A DNA stretch of 28,779 bases from an uncultured Oscillospiraceae bacterium (GTDB lineage: Bacteria; Bacillota; Clostridia; Oscillospirales; Oscillospiraceae). The notes under the pieces are model-generated. The model had not been told where the DNA came from, searched no databases, and was given only the letters and a program-made list of their open reading frames with translations. How positions within the stretch are numbered: position 1 is the first letter of the stretch; every line of letters begins with the position of its first letter. Location of the stretch: assembly GCA_934589835.1 (NCBI GenBank), contig CAKTOK010000019.1, positions 1 through 28,779 of the forward strand, written 5' to 3'. This document shows, one piece after another, positions 15,943-24,550 of this stretch. The translations under genes were made by a program, and so were the position numbers.

Positions 15943-16575
15943 TCAGCTAACGGCGATATTCACGGGAATATCCGTGTTGACAATGGCCTTTTCGCCGGTG
16001 TCCTCGTTGTAGAACAGGACGCGCATCACACCGGAATAGACGCCGGTGGACATGGCGACCCCCTCCTCCGGTGTGGCGGTGAGCTGCTCCACATAATAAC
16101 CCGGCCGCAGGATGCCGGACTCCGCCAGCAGATATTCGTCCGGCTTGCCGGTGTCGGTATTGACGCCGCCGTAGACGATGACCTGCAGGACCATAGCCTG
16201 CGTGGAGCTGCCCGGATTGGTAAAGGACAGGGTCACAAGGCCGCTGGCCATGTCATAGCTCACCTCATCGGAGTAGGCCAGCGCCACAGCGCCGCCGCTC
16301 TGGGAGGCGGTAAACTTCTCCTGCTCATCGTTGGTGGGCCTGCTGTTGGGCTCGTCCTTGATGAGGGGATAATCGGGCGCCAGCACCACCTTCCCGTCGT
16401 CCGCAGGCCGGAACCAGCCGGTACGAAGCACCAGCAGGATAACGGGGAGCAGCAGCAGGAGCGCGGCCAGCCGCAGGTCGCGGCGGGTGCGCTGGAAATC
16501 CTTTTCCGGCTTTCCGGAGGACGAAGGCTGCTGTTCCGTCTGTGGAATATCTTGTTTGAGATCGTTCACACTCAT
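15943..16575 (-). CDS. Membrane-anchored beta-domain protein (210 aa), paralogue of the 199-aa protein
   Basis: ATG 16575 is preceded by AAAGGAG seven bases away. A hydrophilic cytoplasmic N-terminus (1-34) leads to one membrane segment (about 35-51) and an extracellular beta domain. That domain includes GLVTLSFTNPGSSTQAMVLQ, AESGILRPGYYVEQLTA and a final strand NTDIPVNIAVS. The L-x-PG-x-YVE block corresponds to that of the 199-aa protein. It sits between the 770-aa fibre-type protein and the 225-aa secreted protein, so it may tether or nucleate the latter at the membrane. No known family recognised. Confidence 0.8.
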   Translation of the reverse strand: MSVNDLKQDIPQTEQQPSSSGKPEKDFQRTRRDLRLAALLLLLPVILLVLRTGWFRPADDGKVVLAPDYPLIKDEPNSRPTNDEQEKFTASQSGGAVALAYSDEVSYDMASGLVTLSFTNPGSSTQAMVLQVIVYGGVNTDTGKPDEYLLAESGILRPGYYVEQLTATPEEGVAMSTGVYSGVMRVLFYNEDTGEKAIVNTDIPVNIAVS

Positions 16576-16604
16576 GTGATTTCTCCTTTGTGTCGGCGGT
16601 CAGG

Positions 16605-18917
16605 TCACGCGCCCTCGCCATCCTGTGGAACCGTATAGTCGGTGTAGGTCATGGGCGTCAGCGCATCGCCGTCCACGCTGAACTGCAGGTTGATGGAGCC
16701 GGACATGGAGATGGCCTTATCCGCGGTAAAGTCACCGCTCTGGGCCGCATCGCCGTCCAGATACACCAGCGCTGTCATGCCGGCAGGGTTGTCCTTCTGC
16801 AGTCCCACAAGGGTCTGCTGCTGCATCGGCTCTCCCACCACCAGAATGCCGCCGGTTTTGTCGATGCTGCACAGCGTCAACTGGGCGCGGACCGTCGTCG
16901 CGCGCGCACCGCTGCCGCCGTCCCATGCGGGGTTGGTTACTTCAATGTTCGTAGCCTTTGCGGCGCCATAGATGTTGCCGCCGTCAGGGTTATAGAAGAC
17001 CACCCGCAGGCGGGAGATCAGATTCTCCGCACGCGCTTTGATCAGGTCCTCCGTCAAAGCGCCGCCCAGATCCTCCGCCGCGTTTTCGTAGAGGGTGAAC
17101 TCCATCGTGCTGCCGCCGCCCTGCGTCGTCTGGTTGGAGGGCAGGCGGTCCGCCGCGTCTGTGGCCGCTTTGCCGGTGACGCGGTCAACTGCCTCCTGCT
17201 GCAGCAGCAGATTTCGGTTTTCAGACGCCTGAAATGCCAGATCCACCGCATAGCCGTAGGCGCTGACTGCTTCCACAGTCTGCACCGCGTATGTCACATA
17301 GCCGGAAACGTTCAGGCCGTCTGTGGCGTCGTAGATCTGTTGGAGACAACCCGTGTTGGTCTTGGGATCGTAGCCGAAGTTGGTGTTGTAGTTGCTGCTG
17401 ACGGCAGAAGTGGCACGGACCTCGGTGGCGTAGTAGACGGGATAAGTCCACCGTCCATCTACCACCTCATCCTCTTTTCTTAAAACACCACTGTCAAAGT
17501 CTCCAATGACTACCGCCATGTCAGAGAATATACTGGAATTAGCACCCATGTAAAAACGAGACATAGCGCTCTCGGGTTTGTCTTCTCTATATGCAAAAAT
17601 CTTATTATCTTGCAGTATTTCTGTATACAACGCCTGATATCGCCCTGTCTGCTCACCGTTTTCCATCTCGACAACTTGAATATTTGTCAAAGCTTTCGTG
17701 TCAAACAATTTCAGCATCACGTCAGACAGTTTTTCACGTTCCTTTTTATCTGAGACTATTCCATTAATTTCATTTTCCAATGCCTTTTTATCGATGCGTT
17801 CGTACTCAGTCTTTGCTTCCGTTATTCTCCGACGGACTTCCGAGGCTGCCTTTGCCACTTCCATTACGCGGCTGTAGGCCTCATAAAGCTCGCTATCTAC
17901 GTTCTGATTCAGCTCGCCGCGATTTTCCTCTGCAATCGCATACACACTGGGAGTGGTATCGTCCGGAATGTCGCTGGGCATCAACTCCAATGCATGGAAC
18001 GTGGCATACAGCTCCGAAAGAGCTTTACCATCCACCGGATAGTTTGTGAGGTCTGCCGCCGCTACAGCCAGCAGAGACTGCCGGACACTCTTCACGGCAT
18101 CGCCCACAAGACCGTAAAACGTCAAAATAAACGCTCCACTCGTTTTATAGTCTGCCATACCATAGGTCTTTTTTTCTTCAGTGGTCGTGCCTCCACCAAT
18201 TCCGCTGTTGACCGTATTGTCAATAATCGTCACAAGTCCCGCCGCGTTTGTCTCATCGGCAAACGCCGCCAGCAGATCGCTGTTCAATTTCGCCCGCAGG
18301 CGCTGCACTTGGGAACGCGTCTGCGTGATCAGCTCCCGCCGTGACAGCTGATACTCATGTGACTCCGCCGTCTTGTTGATCTGACCTTGATCCGCATAGA
18401 CGCGAACGCCCTTGCCGCCGGTCGTCACGCTTTCGAATGTCGAGCCGGTATAGAAAAACTGCGCTACATGGTCGGCATCCGATACGATCTCCGTAATGCG
18501 GCCATCCTCGCCAAACTGCGGAACACCCAGCGCTTCGCCCATGACATTGCCGTTTTTCAACTGAAGCCGCGCGGGAGACAATGCGATTCTGTCCAGTCCA
18601 TAGGTATTGCCGGACAGGTCCACTACGTTGCCCCACGTATTGTTGGATTCCTTCAAGGAATTGCCTGTATTGACGCTGGAATCACCCACGCCGTGTTGGA
18701 TATCACTCAAATTGCCCGTACTCTGCAATGCGATCTCCAGCGCGCCGTTGGCGCCGGCGGTGGTCTTCATCTCGCTGACCTCCGGCGCGGTGGATAGCAC
18801 GAACCACGCGTAGGTGCTGGTGGACAGCAGGATCGCAGACACCAGAAGCAGCGCCACTGCGGACATCAGCTTCGCCTTTACCTGCTTCTGCATGGTAAGA
18901 ATTTCTTTGATCTCCAA
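16605..18917 (-). CDS. Large SipW-type fibre protein 2 (770 aa)
   Basis: TTG at 18917 is taken as start because GGAAGGAG lies ten bases upstream, while ATG 18893 has no site. The leader KAKLMSAVALLLVSAILLST ends STYAWFVLSTAPEVSEMKT (34-52), then GANGALEIAL, the TasA-like SipW-substrate pattern. Blocks shared with the 642-aa protein are TWGN-VVDLS, YGL-x-x-I-x-L-x-PA, DGRI, and near the end VDLAFQ, TTQGGG, ALVYLDGD, NLQF and PMTY. The middle (about residues 240-490) is helix-rich and charged, and its DNA is much A+T-richer than the ends. Placed directly after the AAA+ gene, 18 bp apart. Probably a fibre-forming or matrix protein cut by a local SipW enzyme. Confidence 0.87.
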   Translation of the reverse strand: MEIKEILTMQKQVKAKLMSAVALLLVSAILLSTSTYAWFVLSTAPEVSEMKTTAGANGALEIALQSTGNLSDIQHGVGDSSVNTGNSLKESNNTWGNVVDLSGNTYGLDRIALSPARLQLKNGNVMGEALGVPQFGEDGRITEIVSDADHVAQFFYTGSTFESVTTGGKGVRVYADQGQINKTAESHEYQLSRRELITQTRSQVQRLRAKLNSDLLAAFADETNAAGLVTIIDNTVNSGIGGGTTTEEKKTYGMADYKTSGAFILTFYGLVGDAVKSVRQSLLAVAAADLTNYPVDGKALSELYATFHALELMPSDIPDDTTPSVYAIAEENRGELNQNVDSELYEAYSRVMEVAKAASEVRRRITEAKTEYERIDKKALENEINGIVSDKKEREKLSDVMLKLFDTKALTNIQVVEMENGEQTGRYQALYTEILQDNKIFAYREDKPESAMSRFYMGANSSIFSDMAVVIGDFDSGVLRKEDEVVDGRWTYPVYYATEVRATSAVSSNYNTNFGYDPKTNTGCLQQIYDATDGLNVSGYVTYAVQTVEAVSAYGYAVDLAFQASENRNLLLQQEAVDRVTGKAATDAADRLPSNQTTQGGGSTMEFTLYENAAEDLGGALTEDLIKARAENLISRLRVVFYNPDGGNIYGAAKATNIEVTNPAWDGGSGARATTVRAQLTLCSIDKTGGILVVGEPMQQQTLVGLQKDNPAGMTALVYLDGDAAQSGDFTADKAISMSGSINLQFSVDGDALTPMTYTDYTVPQDGEGA

Positions 18918-18935
18918 AACCGCAGCACTCCTTCC

Positions 18936-20507
18936 TTAGTTATTCTTCTTCAGATATTCGATGTAGTCCTTGCATATCTTCATGGCGTTCTTGCCGAACA
19001 GCTTGTCCAGATATGCCTCGAACTTGGTGAGCTGGTCCTTCATAAAGCCGAGGCTCAGGGACTCGAACTTACGCAGCACCTTTTTGGCCACCATGAAGTC
19101 CACCGCTTCGATCTCCGTGCCGCCGCAGGCGATGTATGCGGGGATATAATCCTTGAGCTGCTTGACAATACGGTTGCCGAACGCCAGCTTGAAGTTCTTG
19201 ATGAGGTACAGGTTCAGCTCCTCCAGCTTCGCCTGCATCTTCTCCGACAGCGGATAGCTGTCGCGGGCCTGTGCAAACAGCGCCTCCAGGTGCTCTGTCG
19301 TGATGTGGACCACCTCGGCCGGTTCGCATTCAAACGCCTCGGCACGGCTGTCCAGATCGATGGGCAGCGCACGGTCGTAGACCTTATCCGCCACGGCAAA
19401 GGTGGAGTCGTCGTTGTTGATGGTGCCCACAAACCAGACATTGTCCGGGATCGGAACAGCGCCGTTATGGATCAGGCAGGGGTCGTTGTCCCACGTGGAG
19501 GACACAATATCCACCTTCCAGTCCGCCTTGTTGGGCAGCTCCAGAATGGAGAGCATCTCCGCAAAATAATACTCCACGCGGGCGATGTTCATCTCGTCCA
19601 AAATGACCACGTGTGGGTCGCGGTAGTAATTCGCCTCATAGACGGCTTCCAGGAAGCCTGTTTCCGTATATTTCTTCGTGAATTCATTGTAGTAACCGTA
19701 CAGCTCCGTGCGCTCGCGCCATGCGGGCTGCACGGGGACAAGGCTGGTGTCCTTGCCCACGAACTGGCCGAAGGCATAGGCCAGCGAGGTCTTACCGGTA
19801 CCGGAAATGCCTTGCAGAATAATGATGCGAGCCGTACCCAGCGCCGCCACAAAGTACCGCATCATGCTGATGTCGTAGTACAGGCCCAGCTGGCTGGCGG
19901 CGAACCGGCGGAAGCGGTCGCAGAACTGCTCCAGCGTGATCTCATCATCGTAGACGGGGGGATGATACTGCATCTTGTAGAAGTTATCCACCGTGGTCAG
20001 CCGGAAGAAGCGGCTGGACTCGGGGTCCACGCAGGGGGACTGGAACGTGTTGCGGTTGGTATCGGGCACAAACGCCCCGTCCTGCTCCTCCGGCGCCTCT
20101 TCGGGTTCCTCCGGCTCCTCCTGTCCCGCGCCCAGAGCCGCCGCCTTCATTTGCAGCAGCTTGTCCTTTTCATAGTTGGCGCGCAGCAGGTCGCGCTGCA
20201 GGTCCTTGACCTGCTTTCGCATGGCCTCGTACTCCTTCACCGGCACACGGAAGCGGAACAGCCGCCGCAGCAGCCGCACCAGCAGGATGATGAGCGCCAC
20301 GATCACCGCCAGCAGCAGGATATTGGCGATCAGCATCAGGATCCAGTCCTTCGTGGTGAAATCATCCGCGTACTCCTGAATGATCTTCATGCGCCCGGGG
20401 AAGTTGAACAGGGCAAATACGAAAGAGAAAAAGTCGCTGAAGACATTCCACAGGGAGCGGCCCAGACGGCCAAAGTCCTGCAAAAAATATTTCATAAAGT
20501 TCCCCAT
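18936..20507 (-). CDS. Membrane-anchored McrB-like AAA+ ATPase (523 aa)
   Basis: The N-terminus is amphipathic (1-50), followed by a membrane segment (about 55-78), a basic juxtamembrane patch, a short coiled coil (90-125) and an acidic linker (125-150). The AAA+ core has Walker A GISGTGKT (233-240), Walker B VVILDEMN (300-307) followed by IARVEYYF as in McrB-type proteins, a sensor GTINND (361-366) and VYDRA with Arg379 as likely arginine finger. A helical lid and C-terminal domain follow. McrB-type ATPases usually power restriction nucleases. Here no nuclease is adjacent; the neighbours are SipW peptidase 2 (33 bp upstream) and a fibre protein (18 bp downstream), pointing to a role at the membrane in export or assembly. 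Confidence 0.9.
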   Translation of the reverse strand: MGNFMKYFLQDFGRLGRSLWNVFSDFFSFVFALFNFPGRMKIIQEYADDFTTKDWILMLIANILLLAVIVALIILLVRLLRRLFRFRVPVKEYEAMRKQVKDLQRDLLRANYEKDKLLQMKAAALGAGQEEPEEPEEAPEEQDGAFVPDTNRNTFQSPCVDPESSRFFRLTTVDNFYKMQYHPPVYDDEITLEQFCDRFRRFAASQLGLYYDISMMRYFVAALGTARIIILQGISGTGKTSLAYAFGQFVGKDTSLVPVQPAWRERTELYGYYNEFTKKYTETGFLEAVYEANYYRDPHVVILDEMNIARVEYYFAEMLSILELPNKADWKVDIVSSTWDNDPCLIHNGAVPIPDNVWFVGTINNDDSTFAVADKVYDRALPIDLDSRAEAFECEPAEVVHITTEHLEALFAQARDSYPLSEKMQAKLEELNLYLIKNFKLAFGNRIVKQLKDYIPAYIACGGTEIEAVDFMVAKKVLRKFESLSLGFMKDQLTKFEAYLDKLFGKNAMKICKDYIEYLKKNN

Positions 20508-20540
20508 GCGGTGACTCTCTCTTTCTGTGCGTTGTGGTGT

Positions 20541-21404
20541 TTACTCTGCCGGCTCCTGCGGCGTCTCCGGCTCTGTCGGAGTCTCTGCGCCGCCGTTCTG
20601 CTTACGCAGCTCCTCCAGCATCTCCTGCATCATCTCGGCCTTCAGCTTTTCCCGCAGCTCCGCCTCGATGGCGGCGCGGTCCGCGTCCTTCGGCTCGGTC
20701 TGCTGGGCCTCGGCCACCGCCGCGGCGATGGCCTCCTTCTGCTTCTGCTGCGTCTCCGCATCGCGGGCGTTCTGCTCCTCCTGGAACTTCAGGCGGTTCT
20801 TGACGCTCTGGTACTCAAAGAGCACGCGGAAGAACTGAATCAGGTGGAACAGGAAGAACGCCGCCACAGGGATGACGATGCAGATCAGGAAGCCCTTGCT
20901 GGTTTGCAGGAAGTCCAGCGCCTTTCCGACGCCGCCGATGTGAGAGGAGTAGACGCCCACCACCTCGGACTCGTGGACCGTCAGGGGGTCGGCTGCGGTA
21001 TTGTTGTCGCCCTTCGTCTCGAAGATGAGGTAGCCGCCGCCGTCGTAGATCTCGTAAATTCTATGGGTGTTCAGCACGCGCTGGCCCTCGATCACCGTCC
21101 AGTAGGTGATGATGTCGCCGGTCCGCAGCTTGCTGGTGTCCTTCACGGCGCGGTCGATGACCAGATCGCCGGATTTCAGCGTGGGATACATGGAATCCGT
21201 CTGTACGGAGAACACCTCATAGCCCAGAATGTTCGGCACGCCGTTGCCGGAGGAGGATACAAAGGATACATAGGTGCAGAGCGCCGCCACGATGATGGCG
21301 ATGACCAGCACAATATTCACCACCAGACCGGCGATGTCCTTTCCTGTGCGCTTCGGCTTCGCGCCCGTCTCCGCCGGGGCCGCCGTCAGGTTCTCTTGTT
21401 TCAT
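20541..21404 (-). CDS. sipW: SipW-type (ER-type) signal peptidase 2 with long cytoplasmic tail
   Basis: This 287-aa protein has a membrane segment (about 24-48), SVQTDSMYPTL with nucleophile Ser71, LNTHRIYEI with His114, and TKGDNNTAADP (130-140) with Asp133, the Ser-His-Asp set of the ER/archaeal branch. A second membrane segment lies at 172-195. It then continues for about 90 residues of Glu/Lys/Gln/Ala-rich coiled coil (KLKAEMMQEMLEELRKQ) and a Pro/Glu end, much longer than Bacillus SipW. ATG 21404 follows AGGAGA. It lies between the 328-aa WLEG protein and the AAA+ gene and probably serves the 328-, 642- and 770-aa substrates. The tail resembles that of signal peptidase 1 in composition. 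Confidence 0.93.
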   Translation of the reverse strand: MKQENLTAAPAETGAKPKRTGKDIAGLVVNIVLVIAIIVAALCTYVSFVSSSGNGVPNILGYEVFSVQTDSMYPTLKSGDLVIDRAVKDTSKLRTGDIITYWTVIEGQRVLNTHRIYEIYDGGGYLIFETKGDNNTAADPLTVHESEVVGVYSSHIGGVGKALDFLQTSKGFLICIVIPVAAFFLFHLIQFFRVLFEYQSVKNRLKFQEEQNARDAETQQKQKEAIAAAVAEAQQTEPKDADRAAIEAELREKLKAEMMQEMLEELRKQNGGAETPTEPETPQEPAE

Positions 21405-21463
21405 GTTGCGTTCTCCTAACCTTGTTGCTGTATCGTTTCAGCCAATGGCTGCATTTGACAAAT

Positions 21464-22450
21464 TCAGGAAATGGGGACCATGCCGGACTGTCCGCCGGAG
21501 TCCGCCTTGAGCTGGATGGCCGCCAGAATTTTCGCTTCCTGCCCGATGAGATTCGTGCAGTCCACATCCTGCCCCTCCAGCCAGATATAGAGGTCGATGC
21601 GCACCATGCTGTTGGCCTGCATGGCAAAGAGCTTGGTGTCCGAGGTGAATTCCCCCATGCGGCGCATGACCACGGCGGCCTGCACGGGGTCCGCCTCCGT
21701 CCAGTCGGAGGCCGTTTGGGTGATGAGCCGTTCCTTCGGGACCAGCGTGTCGGTCCCGTCTATGCTCCTGGTGTCCTGATAGTCCGTACCGCCGCCCACG
21801 TGGGCGTTGCAGTTGGGCTCGTAGATGTAAAATGTGCTCTGGCCCGTCTCCGTTCCGTTTTGCAGGGGCGTGACCTTGAGGCCGATACGCACCGCCGTCT
21901 CCGCGCCGGAGCCGCCGTTGTCGTGCTGGAGCGTCCGTTCGTTCCAGACCGGCGTACCGATGAGATAGGTGCCGGAGCCGGCCGTGCCGTTCTCCATGGC
22001 CACCGCCTCGCTGAGGGAGACGGTCATGAAGGCATCCGTCCGCGCATAGAACGTCCCCACGGTGTAGTAGCCCGCCGCGCCCTCTTTGTTGGCGTTTTCT
22101 CCATCGGTCAGGGGTGTCCAGCGGTCCATCATGCGGCCGTCGGCGCCGTAGTCCATACCGAAAAACTGCTGATTCTGCTCCGACCAGGTGCAGGGCTTCA
22201 GCGGTGCGGCGGCCGACACCATGTCGGTGAACCGCAGGGACTGGCCCCACTCCTCGCTGTCGGGCCTGAGGGCGATCTCCAGCCCCGCAGGGGTGGCCAC
22301 ATACAGGTCCATATCGCTGACCCGCGGCGTGCGGCTGATGGAAAACCATGTGTAGGTGGCGGTCACCAGCAGCAGGAGGACCGCCATCAGGCCCAGCCAG
22401 TAAAACAGGAGCAGGCTTTTCCGTTTTCCGCTTTGCTGTGCTGTCTGCAT
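21464..22450 (-). CDS. SipW-type substrate with C-terminal WLEG motif (328 aa)
   Basis: ATG 22450 follows AAGGAGA at five bases. A basic start and hydrophobic segment (12-31) end ATYTWFSISRTPRVSDMDLY, followed by ATPAGLEIAL, the SipW-dependent leader pattern. Later blocks are STFYIYEPNCNAH and IWLEGQDVDC (289-298) then AAIQLKA, parallel to SFLIYEPN and VWLEGQDADC of the 382-aa protein. It contains few cysteines, one of them always in the WLEG motif. Placed between the large 642-aa fibre protein (79-bp gap with a 14-bp hairpin) and signal peptidase 2. Likely a minor fibre subunit or cap. Confidence 0.85.
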   Translation of the reverse strand: MQTAQQSGKRKSLLLFYWLGLMAVLLLLVTATYTWFSISRTPRVSDMDLYVATPAGLEIALRPDSEEWGQSLRFTDMVSAAAPLKPCTWSEQNQQFFGMDYGADGRMMDRWTPLTDGENANKEGAAGYYTVGTFYARTDAFMTVSLSEAVAMENGTAGSGTYLIGTPVWNERTLQHDNGGSGAETAVRIGLKVTPLQNGTETGQSTFYIYEPNCNAHVGGGTDYQDTRSIDGTDTLVPKERLITQTASDWTEADPVQAAVVMRRMGEFTSDTKLFAMQANSMVRIDLYIWLEGQDVDCTNLIGQEAKILAAIQLKADSGGQSGMVPIS

Positions 22451-22479
22451 GGGATTCTCCTTGTGTGTCGAAAGGGGAT

Positions 22480-22514
22480 ACGGGACGCCCCGACGCCCTG
22501 TCGGGGCGTCCCGT
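22480..22514 (-). other. Strong intercistronic hairpin after the 642-aa gene
   Basis: A perfect 14-bp stem pairs 22480-22493 with 22501-22514 around a 7-base loop, 15 bases after the stop codon of the 642-aa gene. Minus-strand sequence beyond it (TATCCCCTTTCG) has no U-tract, so an mRNA-stabilising, processing or partial-termination role is more likely than full termination. Confidence 0.7.
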
Positions 22515-22529
22515 CATGAAAGTTAGGGG

Positions 22530-24458
22530 TTAGGGTTCTTCGTTGCCGGTCGCGCCGCCGGTGGCCGCGTTGAAGTCATAGGTCATGGGGTTCAGATCGG
22601 CGCTGTGCTTGAACTGCAGGTTCAGCGTGCCCTTGATGCCGCCCTGTGCATAGCTGGTGCTGTCGCCGTCCAGATAGACCAGCGCGGAGACGGCCACGGG
22701 GGTATTGGCCTCCAGCTTGGTGACGGTGTCAGTGTCCTTTTTATTAGTATCGACCTTCAGAGCACCGTTCTCGAACGTATAGTTGTACAGGTGAAGGGCA
22801 TACGCCTTGCCGCCCTCCGCTGCGGGTGTCGCATCGAACTTGCCGACCGCAAGGATCTTGTTGTCGCTGCTGATAAACACCACGCGCATCGCCGCCAGCG
22901 CCGCTGCATCGACATCGCCCTCGACCGTAAACAGCGTGCCGCCGCCCTGCGTGGCCGTAGAGGTATCGGAGGAAACACGATTCTGCCCCGCCGCGCTCTG
23001 GAGCTGGAGGTCACCGGCAATGTTCGTCTGGAACGCCAGATCAACGATGTAGCCGTAATTTACGGTCTGAATGTCTACCTCACTGCCACCTCCGGTCACG
23101 CTTAAGGCCTTGATTACAGGCTCCGCTCCCTTCAAATAGGCTTCAGTCACTCCTGTCGTTTTGGTAACAGTCAGTGTTAAATCCTTCGTCAGTGTTACCC
23201 CGTTAAAATCAAAGGTGAGACTGAACGCGTTCTTATTACTGTACTCATCCACTATATTTGCCGCTACGCTAAATGCACCGCCTGAAACAGTAGCCGGGAT
23301 TGGCGCGGTCGCACCCGTCAGGGCATTGATTACCGCGGTTTGTTCGGACGAAGGGTTACCGGCCTTCACCGCTTTTCCCGCAGCCTTAATGGTAGCCATA
23401 TCGTTGCCTGCAAGCGTCATTTTCTCCTGATCCAGCAGGGCATTCATCGCAGGGCGTATGCCTTCCCACTCGACATTGGTGGTGCTCTCCGGCAGCGTCA
23501 CTTCGGCCAGTTTGGCAACCAGTGCCTCATAGCCGCCAATCAGTGCGGTAACGGTACTCATCGCATCTACACTAGACAGCGCATCTTTAATATCACTAAT
23601 TTCTGTTGCAAGAACCACACCAGTCTCTCTGGGGGTTTGATTTGTGGAGATCAGATACGCTTCATAGGCATACTGAATGGCCTTTTTTGTCTCGTCTGCC
23701 ACGGCCTGCAGGTCTGTCTTCGCGCCAGTAATATTGCCGATTTCCTTTGCATCATAAGTTGCGCTGTCATCCATGCCGTATTTCATTGCCATGTTGACGA
23801 GACCTTCACCGTAGCCATTCAATGCGCCTGCGGCAGTGGATGTAGCAGCGGTCATCGCAGCTGTAAATCCATCTCTTGCCGTCTTCAAAGCAGCCGCCAC
23901 GGGGTCTGCCTTGTCGCCGGTGCCGATCGCACGCACGCCGTAGCCAGTGTCATCCTTCTGCCACGTTGTACCGCTATATTTTGCTGCAAATGTACCGGCA
24001 TCCAAAGCAGCAATACGACCGTCCGTACCATATTTGGCATACTTCAGCAGGGCAGTACGGTTTGTAAAGGTCACATCGCTTCCTGTCCCACCTGCATTCA
24101 GCGCCGCAGGATAGAGCTTAATACTCCCAAGGCCATAGCTGGCATTGCTCAGGTCAACGATGTTGCCCCATGTCTCGTTGGACACGGTCACGTCCTTTCC
24201 GGAGTCACCCACATTGGCCGTGATACCACTCAAGTTGCCGCCGGTCGTGTTGTTCAGCAGGGCGATCTCCAGCGCGCCGTTGGAGCCAACGGTGGTGGAC
24301 ATTCCCTTGACCTCGGGGTGCGTGGACAGGACGAACCATGCATACGTCGCGCTGCTGACCATGATAGCCGATACCAGCAGCATGGCCACCGCGCCCATCA
24401 GCTTGGACTTGAGTCCGGCCTTGTAGCCCCGAAGCTCTTTGGTGTTTTTGTTTTCCAT
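22530..24458 (-). CDS. Large SipW-type fibre protein 1 (642 aa)
   Basis: ATG 24458 (MENKNTKELRGYK) is preferred: AAAGGA lies eleven bases upstream, whereas for ATG 24470 the same site abuts the codon, and the open frame further upstream overlaps the preceding gene. The leader LKSKLMGAVAMLLVSAIMVS ends SATYAWFVLSTHPEVKGMST (36-55), then VGSNGALEIAL. It shares with the 770-aa protein TWGN-IVDLS, YGL, DGRI, and the C-terminal order VDLAFQ, ATQGGG, RVVF, ALVYLDGD, LNLQF, NPMTY. The middle is Ala/Thr-rich and helical. G+C falls in the central part of the gene. Likely a TasA-like fibre or matrix protein; hairpins bracket the gene on both sides. Confidence 0.87.
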   Translation of the reverse strand: MENKNTKELRGYKAGLKSKLMGAVAMLLVSAIMVSSATYAWFVLSTHPEVKGMSTTVGSNGALEIALLNNTTGGNLSGITANVGDSGKDVTVSNETWGNIVDLSNASYGLGSIKLYPAALNAGGTGSDVTFTNRTALLKYAKYGTDGRIAALDAGTFAAKYSGTTWQKDDTGYGVRAIGTGDKADPVAAALKTARDGFTAAMTAATSTAAGALNGYGEGLVNMAMKYGMDDSATYDAKEIGNITGAKTDLQAVADETKKAIQYAYEAYLISTNQTPRETGVVLATEISDIKDALSSVDAMSTVTALIGGYEALVAKLAEVTLPESTTNVEWEGIRPAMNALLDQEKMTLAGNDMATIKAAGKAVKAGNPSSEQTAVINALTGATAPIPATVSGGAFSVAANIVDEYSNKNAFSLTFDFNGVTLTKDLTLTVTKTTGVTEAYLKGAEPVIKALSVTGGGSEVDIQTVNYGYIVDLAFQTNIAGDLQLQSAAGQNRVSSDTSTATQGGGTLFTVEGDVDAAALAAMRVVFISSDNKILAVGKFDATPAAEGGKAYALHLYNYTFENGALKVDTNKKDTDTVTKLEANTPVAVSALVYLDGDSTSYAQGGIKGTLNLQFKHSADLNPMTYDFNAATGGATGNEEP

Positions 24459-24517
24459 AAAGAGTTTCATCCTTTCTTTTTGCTTGCCGCGTTTCAGTTC
24501 TGCGGCGGGAACTATCC

Positions 24518-24540
24518 CCTTTGCCCCGATGGGGCAAATA
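24518..24540 (-). other. Intercistronic hairpin before the 642-aa gene
   Basis: TTTGCCCC (24520-24527) pairs with GGGGCAAA (24531-24538) in the 92-bp gap between the 356-aa and 642-aa genes. No U-tract follows on the minus strand. It matches the general pattern of U-less hairpins in the longer gaps of this cluster. Confidence 0.55.
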
Positions 24541-24550
24541 AAATACGGTT

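Noticed and set aside
18936..20507. Type IV restriction (McrBC) system
   Set aside because: Only the ATPase is McrB-like; no nuclease is recognised, it has a membrane segment and its neighbours are secretion genes.
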